A stretch of DNA of 64,000 bases from Vibrio cyclitrophicus (GCA_023206055.1 CP065366.1:3410001-3474000); one strand, 5' to 3'; shown: positions 51,173-61,975, counted from the stretch's first letter. The notes: generated by a model not told the origin, from the letters alone. Program-made: numbers and translations.

Positions 51173-51982
51173 TTAGTGCTCGAGCGCCTGCTCCGTCACT
51201 GCATCTTTCATCACGTCATCGACTGTTTTATCAATCAATTGTCTCGCAATTGTTCCAACTGGAGCGACATCCGGCAGGCTTGTTACGTCAAACCATTGAG
51301 CATCCGATAGTTCGCTGTAATCAGGCTTAAGCGTACCACCAGCATAATCAGCCAGAAAGGCCATCATCATACTCGACGGAAACGCCCATGGCTGGCTGCC
51401 AAAGTAACGAATATTATCGACATCGATACCCGTTTCTTCTTTGACTTCTCTTGCCACACACTGTTCTAAGGTCTCTCCAACCTCTAGGAAGCCCGCTATC
51501 ACGGTATACATACCAGTTTTATGTCTAGGGTGCTGTGCAAGCAATATCTTGTTGTCGTTACGTACAGCGACAATGATACACGGGAAGATACGAGGATAAT
51601 GAAGTGTTCGGCAGTCTCCGCATTGCATCGCTACCTGATTGTGATTGAGGTGATTACGACCGCCACACTGAGGACAAAAACGCATACTTTGCGTCATGTG
51701 CCCATATTGGATGGCTTTGCTTGCAGTCAAGAAACTCGCTTCAGGCCAGTGCAGTAACTCTCTTAGGCTGACCATGCTCAGCTCATTCTCCACATCACAA
51801 TCATTGAGCCAATACACCTTGCGACCTTGATGCTGACCAATACAGATTGCATGCTCCGCACTCAGCCCTAGCTCTTCAGCAGAGCCAAACGGAAACTGAT
51901 CATTATTAACCCAAATATCACTACCAGAAACGACGCACCAATAAGCTTGCTCTGTCATTTTGTTATCACTTTTTTTTAACAT
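51173..51982 (-). CDS. nudC: NAD+ diphosphatase / RNA deNADding enzyme NudC
   Basis: NudC cleaves NAD(H) and removes NAD caps from RNA 5' ends. The 269-aa protein has a zinc ribbon (CPQCGGRNHLNHNQVAMQCGDC; four cysteines near residues 106-127), a Nudix box GFLEVGETLEQCVAREVKEE followed by TGI, and the NADH-specific SQPWAFPSS motif downstream. ATG 51982 is favoured because GAGG lies upstream; ATG 51958 (MTEQAYW) is an alternative that matches homologue length better. It contains a run of eight A right after the start, a possible slippage site. Confidence 0.94.
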   Translation of the reverse strand: MLKKSDNKMTEQAYWCVVSGSDIWVNNDQFPFGSAEELGLSAEHAICIGQHQGRKVYWLNDCDVENELSMVSLRELLHWPEASFLTASKAIQYGHMTQSMRFCPQCGGRNHLNHNQVAMQCGDCRTLHYPRIFPCIIVAVRNDNKILLAQHPRHKTGMYTVIAGFLEVGETLEQCVAREVKEETGIDVDNIRYFGSQPWAFPSSMMMAFLADYAGGTLKPDYSELSDAQWFDVTSLPDVAPVGTIARQLIDKTVDDVMKDAVTEQALEH

Positions 51983-52153
51983 CCCTATACCTCATTGCTT
52001 GCAGTTCGTTCATTTTACTGGCAATCTAATTTCATACTAGAGTTGTAGCAGAGAATATTTCAAGCTATTACTTTTAGTAGCTACCAATAAAACGGACCCT
52101 GCTTAGGCAATTACTTGATCACAAGGTTGTGATCAGATCATGAGGACATGGTC

Positions 52154-52645
52154 ATGCTAAATAAATTCAAACAAATACAAGAACAATGGGGTGGCTCTAA
52201 TGAGGTCATCGATCATTGGCTCGAAACTCGACAGTCTCTAATCGTTGAGTATTGTAAGCTTGCCGCTCTACAGCCTTCATCGTCGAAAGCAACTGCAATC
52301 ACCGAACTGCCTTCTCCAGAAGAACTCCAAAAATTCAGCCAACATCTTGTTGATTACATCTCCGAAGGTCATTTCAAAATCTATGACATGGTGATGGACA
52401 AATGGCAGTCTACTGGCTTCAAAGCAACAGACGAAATCAACCAATCTTATGGTCATATCGTTCTTACCACCGATCCACTGCTCAACTTCACCGATAAATA
52501 CGCTGCCATTGAAGCGACCGATACATTAGAAAGCTTTGATAGTGAGCTATCACTCATAGGTGAGATACTTGAGGCTAGGTTTGCGGTTGAAGACCAGCTG
52601 ATACAACAAATTGCCGACAGCCTAGCGGTTCCACCAGGAGCTTAA
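52154..52645 (+). CDS. rsd: Regulator of sigma D (anti-sigma-70 factor Rsd)
   Basis: Rsd binds free sigma-70 in stationary phase, shifting RNA polymerase to alternative sigma factors. The 163-aa mainly helical protein aligns with E. coli Rsd: MLNKFKQIQEQWGGSNEVIDHWLETRQSLIVEYCKLA, then SQHLVDYISEGHFKIYDMV and a C-terminal IGEILEARFAVEDQLI. ATG 52154 fits homologues and RBS GAGGA better than ATG 52148. It is divergent from nudC, as in E. coli (rsd-nudC-hemE block). Confidence 0.9.
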   Translation: MLNKFKQIQEQWGGSNEVIDHWLETRQSLIVEYCKLAALQPSSSKATAITELPSPEELQKFSQHLVDYISEGHFKIYDMVMDKWQSTGFKATDEINQSYGHIVLTTDPLLNFTDKYAAIEATDTLESFDSELSLIGEILEARFAVEDQLIQQIADSLAVPPGA

Positions 52646-52662
52646 TGGCTTAACATCTTCTA

Positions 52663-52688
52663 AGCTTGCCTCTGTGCAAGCTTTTTGT
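52663..52688 (+). terminator. rsd terminator
   Basis: AAGCTTGC (52663-52670), six-base loop and GCAAGCTT (52677-52684) plus T-run. Confidence 0.85.
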
Positions 52689-52941
52689 TTTGTCTGTAGC
52701 GTTACCTAACAGATCCAACTCTTTTACCAGAGCCTATTGGTTCGTCGCTACTCTGATGTTTTGCGATAACCCGACGTAACACTTCTCACCGGTTTCATCC
52801 TCAGCGCCTCCCTATAAACACGCAAGCTGCCTTCGAGAAAGTACTATCGACTAAGTCCACCAGCCAAGCAATCGACAAGCAAGCATACCTATCAACTTCT
52901 AATCTATAAGCCTCTCGTTAAACACCTATACGCCAGATACA
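52689..52941. other. Gene-free interval between rsd and rpoC terminators
   Basis: About 250 bases between the two converging terminators with no gene, repeat or hairpin that I can support. Confidence 0.6.
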
Positions 52942-52967
52942 AAAAAGGCACCCGAAGGTGCCTTTTT
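52942..52967 (-). terminator. rpoC terminator
   Basis: AAAAAGGCACC, CGAA loop and GGTGCCTTTTT form a strong, symmetrical terminator at the end of the rpl-rpoBC unit. Confidence 0.92.
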
Positions 52968-52995
52968 CTTATCTCTTAGAGACTACTCGTAGAGC

Positions 52996-55900
52996 TTACT
53001 CTTCTGAAGAGAAACCAGCGTTTAGAAGTGCTGCTAGATTGTCAGTAGCTTGTTCAGCTGAAGGACCTTCTTGCTCTTCTTCACGTTGCTTTTGACGCTC
53101 TTGGTGGTATGCGAAACCAGTACCAGCTGGAATCAGGCGACCAACAATTACGTTCTCTTTCAGACCGCGAAGGTCATCACGCTTACCAGAAACCGCAGCT
53201 TCTGTTAGTACGCGAGTCGTTTCTTGGAACGATGCAGCTGAGATGAATGACTCAGTTGCAAGAGATGCTTTAGTAATACCTAGTAGATCACGTTCGAAAC
53301 GTACTAGTTCTTTACCTTCAGCTTCTAGCTTACGGTTAGCAATCTTAACATTGTGGTACTCAACTTGTTCGCCAGGTAGGAACGGAGAGTCACCAGAATG
53401 AGTGATTGTACACTTACGTAGCATTTGACGAACGATAGTCTCGATGTGCTTATCGTTAATCTTTACGCCTTGTAAGCGGTAAACTTCTTGAACTTCGTTC
53501 GCGATGTACTGAGTTACTGCGTGGATACCACGTAGACGCAGGATATCGTGTGGAGTTTCAGGACCGTCGGCGATTACATCACCACGTTCAATCTTCTCAC
53601 CTTCGAACACGTTCAATTGACGATGCTTAGGAATCATCTCTTCGTAAGCGTCACCGCCTTCACGAGTGATTACTAGACGACGCTTACCTTTCGTTTCTTT
53701 ACCGAAAGACACAGTACCTGTGTGCTCAGCAAGGATCGCAGGCTCTTTAGGCTTACGAGCTTCGAATAGGTCAGCTACGCGTGGTAGACCACCGGTGATA
53801 TCTTTGTTTCCGCTCGATTTTTGAGGGATACGAGATAGTGTGTCACCAATGCCAACTTCAGCGCCATCTTCGATGTTTACAATCGCTTTGCCAGGTAGGA
53901 AGTAGTGAGCTGGCATATCAGTACCAGGGATCATTACGTCGTTACCTTGCTCATCAACAAGTTTGATAGCTGGACGCATATCTTTACCTGCTGCTGGGCG
54001 AGCTGCTGCGTCTGTAACTTCACTTGAAGAAAGACCCGTTAGATCGTCAGTGTTACGAGAAACTGTAATACCATCGATCATATCTACGAATTGGATACGA
54101 CCTGCCACTTCAGTGATGATTGGCATGGTATGCGCTTCCCAGTTAGCTACAACTTCACCAGCAGTAACTGCTGCGTTGTCGCCTTTGGTTAGCATCGAAC
54201 CGTAAGGAAGTTTGTGCTTCTCTTTAGTACGGCCGAATTCATCAATAATCGTCATCTCAGATGCACGAGAAGTGATAACCAGTTTCTTATCTTTGTTAGT
54301 TACGAACTTAGCGTTGTGAAGCTTCACAGTACCAGTTGTCTTAGCTTGGATGCTGTTCTCTGCTGCTGCAGTAGATGCCGCACCACCGATGTGGAACGTA
54401 CGCATCGTTAGCTGTGTACCCGGTTCACCGATAGATTGTGCAGCGATAACACCAACTGCTTCACCTTGGTTTACTAGGTGGCCACGTGCTAGGTCACGAC
54501 CGTAACACTGTGCACAACAACCGAAGTCTGCATCACAGGTAACAACAGAGCGCACTTTCATGCTATCTACTGAGTTGTCTTCCATGATTTGACACCACTT
54601 CTCATCAATCAGAGTATTACGTGGAATCAGTACATCTTCAGTACCAGGCTTAAGAACGTCTTCAGCTACTACACGACCAAGAGCAAGCTCAGAAAGTGCA
54701 ACTTTAACGTCACCACCTTCGATGTGAGGCATCATGTCGATACCTTCATGCGTGCCACAGTCATGTTCGTGTACTACAACGTCTTGAGCAACGTCTACTA
54801 GACGACGAGTTAGGTAACCCGAGTTTGCTGTTTTCAGTGCTGTATCCGCAAGACCCTTACGAGCACCGTGCGTTGAGATAAAGTACTGAAGGACGTTTAG
54901 ACCTTCTTTAAAGTTCGCAGTGATCGGCGTTTCGATGATTGAACCATCTGGACGCGCCATCAGACCACGCATACCTGCTAGCTGACGAATCTGAGCTGCA
55001 GAACCACGTGCGCCCGAGTCGGCCATCATGTAGATGCTGTTGAACGATTCTTGCTGTTCTTCTTCGCCGTCACGGTTAATAACTGTTTCAGAAGATAGGT
55101 TATCCATCATTGCTTTCGCAACGCGGTCATTCGTAGATGCCCAGATATCGATAACTTTGTTGTAACGCTCACCCGCAGTAACAAGACCAGATTGGAATTG
55201 CTCTTGGATTTCGCGAACTTCTTCTTCAGCAGATTCGATCTCGTCGTATTTCGCTTGAGGAACAACCATATCGTTGATACCTACAGAAACACCAGAAAGA
55301 GCCGCGTATGCGAAACCTGCGTACATGATTTGGTCAGCAAATACTACTGTATCTTTTAGACCAAGCTTACGGTAACACTCGTTAAGAAGAGTAGAGATCT
55401 GCTTCTTACCTAACTTTTGGTTAACGATGCTGTACGGAAGGCCTTTAGGAACGATCTGCCATAGCATTGCACGACCTACGGTCGTATCTACTAGACCAGT
55501 ATTTGTTGTGCTATTGCCGTCTTCGTCTACTACTGTTTCAGTGATACGTACTTTAACGCGAGCGTGTAGCTCAGCAGTCTTAGTACGGTATGCCTTTTCA
55601 GCCTCAGCAGGGCCAGCAAGGTACATACCTTCACCTTTCACGTTGATCTTGTCACGTGTCATGTAGTAAAGACCCAATACAACGTCCTGAGAAGGTACGA
55701 TGATCGGATCACCTGATGCTGGCGACAGAATGTTATTCGTCGACATCATTAGGGTACGAGCTTCAAGCTGTGCTTCTAGAGTTAGAGGCACGTGTACAGC
55801 CATTTGGTCACCATCGAAGTCGGCGTTGTATGCCGCACACACTAGTGGGTGAAGCTGAATCGCTTTACCTTCGATTAGTACTGGTTCAAACGCTTGGATA

Positions 55901-57231
55901 CCTAGACGGTGAAGTGTAGGTGCACGGTTAAGCAGTACTGGGTGTTCACGGATAACTTCGTCTAGGATATCCCAAACGATCGCTTCTTCGCGCTCTACCA
56001 TTTTCTTAGCAGCTTTGATTGTCGTAGCCATGCCACGAGTCTCTAGCTTGCTGTAGATGAACGGCTTAAATAGCTCAAGTGCCATCTTCTTAGGAAGACC
56101 ACACTGATGTAGACGAAGGTATGGACCTACTGTGATTACAGAACGGCCAGAGTAGTCTACACGTTTACCTAGAAGGTTCTGACGGAAACGACCTTGCTTA
56201 CCCTTGATCATATCAGCAAGAGATTTCAGAGGACGCTTATTAGAACCCGTGATCGCACGACCGCGACGACCGTTATCTAGAAGGGCATCAACAGACTCTT
56301 GCAGCATACGTTTTTCGTTACGTACGATGATGTCTGGAGCCGCTAGCTCTAGAAGACGCTTCAAACGGTTGTTACGGTTAATCACACGACGGTAAAGGTC
56401 GTTCAGATCTGAAGTCGCAAAACGACCGCCATCTAGAGGTACTAGAGGACGAAGATCTGGCGGTAGCACTGGAAGTACAGTTAGGATCATCCACTCAGGC
56501 TTGTTGCCTGACGAGATGAACGCTTCAACTAGCTTCAAACGCTTAGTAACTTTCTTACGCTTAGTTTCAGAGTTAGTTGTTTCCAACTCTTCGCGCATTT
56601 CTTCCACTTCTTGATGAAGGTCCATTGTTGAAAGCAGATCTTTGATCGCTTCAGCACCCATCTTAGCAGTGAATTCGTCACCCCACTCTTCTAGACGATC
56701 CAGATACTCTTCTTCAGTAAGCATCTGAGATTTTTCTAGATCAGTCATACCCGGTTCAGTTACTACGTACATTTCGAAGTAAAGAACACGTTCGATATCA
56801 CGTAGAGGGATATCCATTAGTAGACCGATACGAGACGGTAGTGATTTTAGGAACCAGATGTGAGCAACTGGTGAAGCAAGCTCGATGTGGCCCATACGGT
56901 CACGACGAACTTTAGTTTGTGTAACTTCAACGCCACACTTCTCACAGATAACACCACGGTGCTTCAGGCGCTTATATTTGCCACAAAGACATTCGTAGTC
57001 TTTAACTGGACCAAAAATACGTGCACAGAACAGACCATCACGTTCAGGTTTGAACGTACGATAGTTAATTGTTTCTGGCTTTTTAACTTCACCAAAAGAC
57101 CACGAACGGATCGTGTCTGGTGAAGATAGACCGATTTTGATTGCATCAAATTCTTCGGTCTTATGCTGTGCTTTTAGAAAGTTTAATAAGTCTTTCACGT
57201 TCAGCTCCTGTAAGGAGTTAAAGGAGCTCAC
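52996..57231 (-). CDS. rpoC: RNA polymerase beta' subunit
   Basis: RpoC forms half of the RNA polymerase active-site cleft. The 1411-aa protein contains the N-terminal zinc ribbon (CLCGKYKRLKHRGVICEKC, Cys70/72/85/88). The catalytic Mg2+ loop reads NADFDGDQMAVH (about residues 458-469). It also has the bridge-helix region DSGARGSAAQIRQLAGMRGL and the second zinc site CDADFGCCAQCYG. The C-terminus is acidic and Ala-rich. Full length with no frameshift. It lies 57 bp downstream of rpoB. Confidence 0.99.
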   Translation of the reverse strand: MSSFNSLQELNVKDLLNFLKAQHKTEEFDAIKIGLSSPDTIRSWSFGEVKKPETINYRTFKPERDGLFCARIFGPVKDYECLCGKYKRLKHRGVICEKCGVEVTQTKVRRDRMGHIELASPVAHIWFLKSLPSRIGLLMDIPLRDIERVLYFEMYVVTEPGMTDLEKSQMLTEEEYLDRLEEWGDEFTAKMGAEAIKDLLSTMDLHQEVEEMREELETTNSETKRKKVTKRLKLVEAFISSGNKPEWMILTVLPVLPPDLRPLVPLDGGRFATSDLNDLYRRVINRNNRLKRLLELAAPDIIVRNEKRMLQESVDALLDNGRRGRAITGSNKRPLKSLADMIKGKQGRFRQNLLGKRVDYSGRSVITVGPYLRLHQCGLPKKMALELFKPFIYSKLETRGMATTIKAAKKMVEREEAIVWDILDEVIREHPVLLNRAPTLHRLGIQAFEPVLIEGKAIQLHPLVCAAYNADFDGDQMAVHVPLTLEAQLEARTLMMSTNNILSPASGDPIIVPSQDVVLGLYYMTRDKINVKGEGMYLAGPAEAEKAYRTKTAELHARVKVRITETVVDEDGNSTTNTGLVDTTVGRAMLWQIVPKGLPYSIVNQKLGKKQISTLLNECYRKLGLKDTVVFADQIMYAGFAYAALSGVSVGINDMVVPQAKYDEIESAEEEVREIQEQFQSGLVTAGERYNKVIDIWASTNDRVAKAMMDNLSSETVINRDGEEEQQESFNSIYMMADSGARGSAAQIRQLAGMRGLMARPDGSIIETPITANFKEGLNVLQYFISTHGARKGLADTALKTANSGYLTRRLVDVAQDVVVHEHDCGTHEGIDMMPHIEGGDVKVALSELALGRVVAEDVLKPGTEDVLIPRNTLIDEKWCQIMEDNSVDSMKVRSVVTCDADFGCCAQCYGRDLARGHLVNQGEAVGVIAAQSIGEPGTQLTMRTFHIGGAASTAAAENSIQAKTTGTVKLHNAKFVTNKDKKLVITSRASEMTIIDEFGRTKEKHKLPYGSMLTKGDNAAVTAGEVVANWEAHTMPIITEVAGRIQFVDMIDGITVSRNTDDLTGLSSSEVTDAAARPAAGKDMRPAIKLVDEQGNDVMIPGTDMPAHYFLPGKAIVNIEDGAEVGIGDTLSRIPQKSSGNKDITGGLPRVADLFEARKPKEPAILAEHTGTVSFGKETKGKRRLVITREGGDAYEEMIPKHRQLNVFEGEKIERGDVIADGPETPHDILRLRGIHAVTQYIANEVQEVYRLQGVKINDKHIETIVRQMLRKCTITHSGDSPFLPGEQVEYHNVKIANRKLEAEGKELVRFERDLLGITKASLATESFISAASFQETTRVLTEAAVSGKRDDLRGLKENVIVGRLIPAGTGFAYHQERQKQREEEQEGPSAEQATDNLAALLNAGFSSEE

Positions 57232-57288
57232 CGACTAAAGTGAGCCCCCTTTACCAAGTAATCCAATCTTCTTTATAAAAAAGAGGGA

Positions 57289-60200
57289 TTACTCTTCGTC
57301 TTCTAGCTCGATGTTGATACCTAGCGAGCGAATCTCTTTCAACAGTACGTTGAACGACTCTGGCATGCCAGGTTCCATGCTATGGTTGCCATCTACGATG
57401 TTCTTATACATCTTAGTACGGCCGTTAACGTCATCCGACTTAACTGTTAGCATTTCTTGTAGAGTATATGCAGCACCGTATGCTTCTAGTGCCCATACTT
57501 CCATCTCACCGAAACGCTGACCACCGAACTGAGCTTTACCACCAAGTGGTTGCTGAGTTACTAGGCTGTAAGAACCAGTTGAACGAGCATGCATCTTGTC
57601 ATCAACCAAGTGGTTCAGTTTCAGCATGTACATGTAACCAACAGTTACAGGACGCTCAAACGAATCACCAGTACGACCATCAAACAGTTTAAGCTGACCA
57701 GATTCTGGCAGATCACCCAGTTTAAGTAGTTCTTTGATTAGAGACTCAGAAGCACCGTCGAACACAGGAGTAGCAATCGGTAGACCGCCACGTAGGTTCT
57801 TAATCAGTGTACGCACTTGATCATCAGACAGTTCAGCAATATCAACTTTCTGACGAGTATCACCAAGATCATAAACCTTCTGTAGGAACTCACGGAACTT
57901 ATGCAGTTCTTGTTGTTCCTTAACCATTTGGTTGATCTTGTCACCGATACCTTTCGCAGCCAAACCTAAGTGAACTTCTAGGATCTGACCGATGTTCATA
58001 CGCGATGGTACACCCAGCGGGTTAAGTACGATGTCTACAGGCTGACCTTTCTCATCGTATGGCATGTCTTCAACAGGGTTAATCTTAGAGATTACACCTT
58101 TGTTACCGTGACGACCGGCCATCTTATCACCAGGCTGGATACGACGTTTAACCGCTAGGTAAACTTTAACAATCTTAAGAACGCCAGGCGCTAGATCATC
58201 ACCTTGAGTGATTTTACGACGCTTAGTTTCAAACTTCTTATCGAAGTCTGCTTTTAGCTCATCCCACTGCTCAGCAAGTTGCTCAAGCTGTGTTTGTAGC
58301 GCATCGTCTTCTAGAACTTGCTCTAGCCATTGCTTACGACCGATAGTATCAAGCTTAGCTTCAGAGTAACCACCAGACAGAAGTACAGCTTTAACACGGT
58401 TAAGAAGGCCACCCTCAAGAATTTGGAACTCTTCAGTTAGGTCTTTCTTAGCTTCTTTAAGCTGCATCTGTTCGATTTCAAGTGCACGTTTGTCTTTCTC
58501 TACGCCATCGCGAGTGAAGACTTGTACATCGATGATAGTACCCGAAACAGAGTTTGGTACACGTAGAGAAGTATCTTTAACATCAGATGCTTTCTCACCG
58601 AAGATAGCACGTAGTAGCTTCTCTTCAGGAGTCAGTTGAGTTTCACCTTTAGGGGTTACTTTACCAACTAGGATGTCGCCACCCTTAACTTCAGCACCAA
58701 TGTAAACGATACCTGACTCGTCTAGTTTAGACAGAGCAGACTCACCTACGTTTGGAATATCAGCCGTGATCTCTTCAGAACCCAGCTTAGTATCACGAGC
58801 CACACAAGATAGTTCTTGGATGTGGATTGTCGTGAAACGGTCTTCTTGAACTACGCGCTCAGATACTAAGATCGAGTCTTCGAAGTTGTAACCATTCCAA
58901 GGCATGAATGCGATACGCATGTTTTGGCCAAGAGCTAGTTCACCAAGGTCTGTTGAAGGACCATCAGCAAGAACATCGCCGCGTGCAACTGGTTCACCAG
59001 GAAGTACAGTTGGACGTTGGTTAATACATGTGTTTTGGTTCGAACGCGTGTACTTAGTTAGGTTGTAGATATCGATACCAGCTTCGCCAGGTACCAATTC
59101 ATCTTCGTTAACCTTAACTACGATACGAGAAGCGTCTACAGACTGAACTTGACCACCACGTTTAGCAACAGCTGTAACACCAGAGTCAACTGCGATGTTA
59201 CGTTCAATACCAGTACCTACTAGAGGCTTATCAGCCTTAAGTGTTGGTACAGCTTGACGTTGCATGTTCGCACCCATCAATGCACGGTTCGCATCATCGT
59301 GTTCTAGGAACGGGATAAGCGAAGCAGCGATAGATACTACTTGGTTTGTCGCAACGTCCATGTAGTCAACGTGATCGCGTGGGTGAAGACCAGATTCACC
59401 TTTTTGACGAGCTGTGATTAGCTCATCTGCAAACGTACCTTCTTCAGTAAGAATGGTGTTTGCTTGCGCGATTACGAATTGACCTTCCTGGATTGCAGAC
59501 AGGTAATCAACTTCTTCTGTTACTACACCATCTACTACACGACGGTACGGAGTTTCTAGGAAACCGTAATCGTTACAACGTGCAAACGCAGATAGCGAGT
59601 TAATTAGACCGATGTTTGGACCTTCAGGCGTTTCGATCGGACATAGACGACCGTAGTGAGTTACGTGAACGTCACGTACTTCGAAGCCTGCGCGCTCACG
59701 AGTAAGACCACCAGGACCTAAAGCAGAGATACGACGTTTGTGCGTAACTTCTGACAATGGGTTGTTTTGGTCCATAAACTGTGAAAGCTGTGAAGAGCCA
59801 AAGAATTCTTTAACTGCAGCAGAGATCGGCTTAGCGTTGATAAGATCTTGAGGCATGATTGCATCAAGGTCACCAAGGCTTAGACGTTCTTTAACGGCAC
59901 GTTCTACACGAACTAGACCAACACGGAATTGGTTTTCTGCCATTTCACCTACAGAACGGATACGACGGTTGCCAAGGTGGTCGATATCGTCCACTTCGCC
60001 AATACCGTTACGGATACCAATCAGTTTCTTCATCACTTCGATGATGTCTGATTCATCCAGAGTACCGCGCTCTTCTTCTTCTTCACGCTCGATAGAGCTG
60101 TTGAACTTCATACGGCCTACAGTTGATAGGTCGTAACGTTCTTCAGAGAAGAATAGGCTTTCGAATAGAGACTCTGCAGCTTCTTTCGTTGGTGGCTCGC

Positions 60201-61317
60201 CAGGACGCATCATGCGGTAGATTTCTACCAATGCAGAGATGCGATCTACTGTGCTATCTGCACGTAGAGTGTCTGACATGAATGGACCGTGATCTAGGTC
60301 ATTCGTAAACAGAGTTTGTAGAGCCTTGTGACCTGCTTGAGATAGGTTAGCAAGTGCTTCTAGGCTAATCTCTTGGTTCGCGCCAACGATGATCTCGCCA
60401 GTTGCTTCATTGATGTAATCTTTAGATGCAACTTTACCAACGATGTACTCTACTGGTACTTCGATGTGCTCAACGCCATCTTTTTCAAGTTGACGGATAT
60501 GACGAGCAGTAACACGACGACCAGTCTCAACGTAAGTTTTGCCGTTTGCTTCGATGTCGAATGACGCAGTTTCACCGCGTAGACGATCAGGAACCAACTC
60601 CATAAGTAGAGTTTGGTCTTTAACTTCGAAGTTCACCTTGTCGAAGAACAGATCTAGGATCTCTTCAGTCGACTTACCAAGTGCACGAAGAATAATCGAT
60701 GCTGGTAGCTTACGACGACGGTCGATACGTACGAATAAGTTATCCTTAGGATCGAACTCAAAGTCTAACCATGAGCCACGGTAAGGAATTACACGTGCGT
60801 TATAAAGAACTTTACCTGATGAGTGGGTCTTACCCTTATCACTGTCGAAGAACACGCCTGGGCTTCGGTGCAGCTGGGATACGATAACCCTCTCGGTACC
60901 ATTAATTACGAAAGTACCATTGTCTGTCATAAGCGGAATTTCGCCCATGTAGACTTCTTGTTCTTTAATGTCTTTTACAGTGCCTGCTGGTGCGTCTCGA
61001 TCAAAGATAACTAGACGTAGTTTTACGCGTAGTGGCTTTGAGTAAGTTACACCGCGGATTTGACATTCTTTAACGTCAAAAACTGGCTCACCAAGACGGT
61101 AGCTAACGTATTGCAGCTCAGAATTGCCGTTGTAGCTCTGAATTGGAAATACAGAACGGAAAGCAGCTTCAAGACCGTATTGACCTTCTGGATCCTGTTC
61201 GATGAATTTGTCGAAAGAATCAAGCTGGATCGATAACAGGTATGGAATGTCCAAAACTTGTGGACGAGTACCAAAATCCTTACGGATGCGCTTTTTCTCG
61301 GTATAAGAGTAAACCAT
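57289..61317 (-). CDS. rpoB: RNA polymerase beta subunit
   Basis: RpoB is the other large catalytic subunit. ATG 61317 gives MVYSYTEKKRIRKDFG and 1342 aa, identical in length to E. coli. The open frame extends 31 codons upstream, but those are leader sequence. The rifampicin-binding region reads FGSSQLSQFMDQNNPLSE followed by VTHKRRISALGPGGL, the wild-type sensitive sequence with no known resistance change. GDKMAGRHGNKGV near the C-terminus is the conserved active-site segment. Confidence 0.99.
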   Translation of the reverse strand: MVYSYTEKKRIRKDFGTRPQVLDIPYLLSIQLDSFDKFIEQDPEGQYGLEAAFRSVFPIQSYNGNSELQYVSYRLGEPVFDVKECQIRGVTYSKPLRVKLRLVIFDRDAPAGTVKDIKEQEVYMGEIPLMTDNGTFVINGTERVIVSQLHRSPGVFFDSDKGKTHSSGKVLYNARVIPYRGSWLDFEFDPKDNLFVRIDRRRKLPASIILRALGKSTEEILDLFFDKVNFEVKDQTLLMELVPDRLRGETASFDIEANGKTYVETGRRVTARHIRQLEKDGVEHIEVPVEYIVGKVASKDYINEATGEIIVGANQEISLEALANLSQAGHKALQTLFTNDLDHGPFMSDTLRADSTVDRISALVEIYRMMRPGEPPTKEAAESLFESLFFSEERYDLSTVGRMKFNSSIEREEEEERGTLDESDIIEVMKKLIGIRNGIGEVDDIDHLGNRRIRSVGEMAENQFRVGLVRVERAVKERLSLGDLDAIMPQDLINAKPISAAVKEFFGSSQLSQFMDQNNPLSEVTHKRRISALGPGGLTRERAGFEVRDVHVTHYGRLCPIETPEGPNIGLINSLSAFARCNDYGFLETPYRRVVDGVVTEEVDYLSAIQEGQFVIAQANTILTEEGTFADELITARQKGESGLHPRDHVDYMDVATNQVVSIAASLIPFLEHDDANRALMGANMQRQAVPTLKADKPLVGTGIERNIAVDSGVTAVAKRGGQVQSVDASRIVVKVNEDELVPGEAGIDIYNLTKYTRSNQNTCINQRPTVLPGEPVARGDVLADGPSTDLGELALGQNMRIAFMPWNGYNFEDSILVSERVVQEDRFTTIHIQELSCVARDTKLGSEEITADIPNVGESALSKLDESGIVYIGAEVKGGDILVGKVTPKGETQLTPEEKLLRAIFGEKASDVKDTSLRVPNSVSGTIIDVQVFTRDGVEKDKRALEIEQMQLKEAKKDLTEEFQILEGGLLNRVKAVLLSGGYSEAKLDTIGRKQWLEQVLEDDALQTQLEQLAEQWDELKADFDKKFETKRRKITQGDDLAPGVLKIVKVYLAVKRRIQPGDKMAGRHGNKGVISKINPVEDMPYDEKGQPVDIVLNPLGVPSRMNIGQILEVHLGLAAKGIGDKINQMVKEQQELHKFREFLQKVYDLGDTRQKVDIAELSDDQVRTLIKNLRGGLPIATPVFDGASESLIKELLKLGDLPESGQLKLFDGRTGDSFERPVTVGYMYMLKLNHLVDDKMHARSTGSYSLVTQQPLGGKAQFGGQRFGEMEVWALEAYGAAYTLQEMLTVKSDDVNGRTKMYKNIVDGNHSMEPGMPESFNVLLKEIRSLGINIELEDEE

Positions 61318-61552
61318 GGGGTTCCTCAGCTCGCTGATAAGTGACCCAAACCACCCAAAACACTCTTCAAGAGGGGGCGGTGACAAACAGCTGTTTACTG
61401 TAGTGAACAATCATTTCGAAAAAATGACTGTTTTTTTGCTCGGATTATGACGGTTAAACAGCGGAAAATTCGTCATAGCCCTACAGCGCAAAAAGGCCGG
61501 TGGTTAATAAACCACCAGCCATTAGCCTTGCGGCTAAGAAATTAAGTAATAA
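61318..61552 (-). promoter_or_regulatory. rplL-rpoB intergenic region with attenuator hairpin
   Basis: On the minus strand, GGCTGGTGGTT (61510-61520) and AACCACCGGCC (61495-61505) form an 11-bp stem (one G-A mismatch) with a four-base loop. It is followed by TTTT from plus-strand A 61491-61494. This corresponds to the partial terminator after rplL that in E. coli lowers rpoBC expression relative to the ribosomal genes. Confidence 0.7.
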
Positions 61553-61918
61553 TTACTTGATTTCAACAGAAGCGCCAGCTTCTTCTAGCTGTGCTTTAAG
61601 AGCTTCAGCTTCAGCTTTGTCAACGCCTTCTTTAAGCGCTGCAGGAGCTGAGTCTACAAGACCTTTAGCTTCTTTAAGACCTAGGCCAGTTGCGCCACGT
61701 ACAGCTTTGATAACTTGTACTTTGTTAGCGCCAGCAGCAGTTAGGATTACGTCGAATTCAGTTTGCTCAGCAGCAGCTTCAGCAGAAGCACCACCAGCTA
61801 CAACTGCAGCAGCAGCAGTAACACCGAATTTTTCTTCCATAGCTTCGATAAGCTCAACAACTTGCATTACAGACATTTCTGCAACTGCGTCTAGGATTTG
61901 CTCGTTAGTAATAGACAT
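61553..61918 (-). CDS. rplL: Ribosomal protein L7/L12
   Basis: L7/L12 forms the flexible multi-copy stalk that recruits translation factors. The 121-aa protein has the N-terminal dimerisation domain, an Ala-rich hinge (about 38-52) and the C-terminal factor-binding domain KVQVIKAVRGATGLGLKEAK. Start ATG 61918 with RBS AAAGAGAATTGTT. It lies 57 bp after rplJ. Confidence 0.98.
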   Translation of the reverse strand: MSITNEQILDAVAEMSVMQVVELIEAMEEKFGVTAAAAVVAGGASAEAAAEQTEFDVILTAAGANKVQVIKAVRGATGLGLKEAKGLVDSAPAALKEGVDKAEAEALKAQLEEAGASVEIK

Positions 61919-61975
61919 AACAATTCTCTTTTAAGTCAACAATAAGTTTAAATAGCAACCAGTGAAAAGCAAGGC

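Noticed and set aside
56204..56395. Frames opposite rpoB and rpoC
   Set aside because: They are antisense shadows of highly conserved polymerase genes with no independent support.
61318..61410. 31-residue N-terminal extension of RpoB
   Set aside because: The known start MVYSYTEKKR at 61317 gives the exact E. coli length; the extension is the rplL-rpoB leader.
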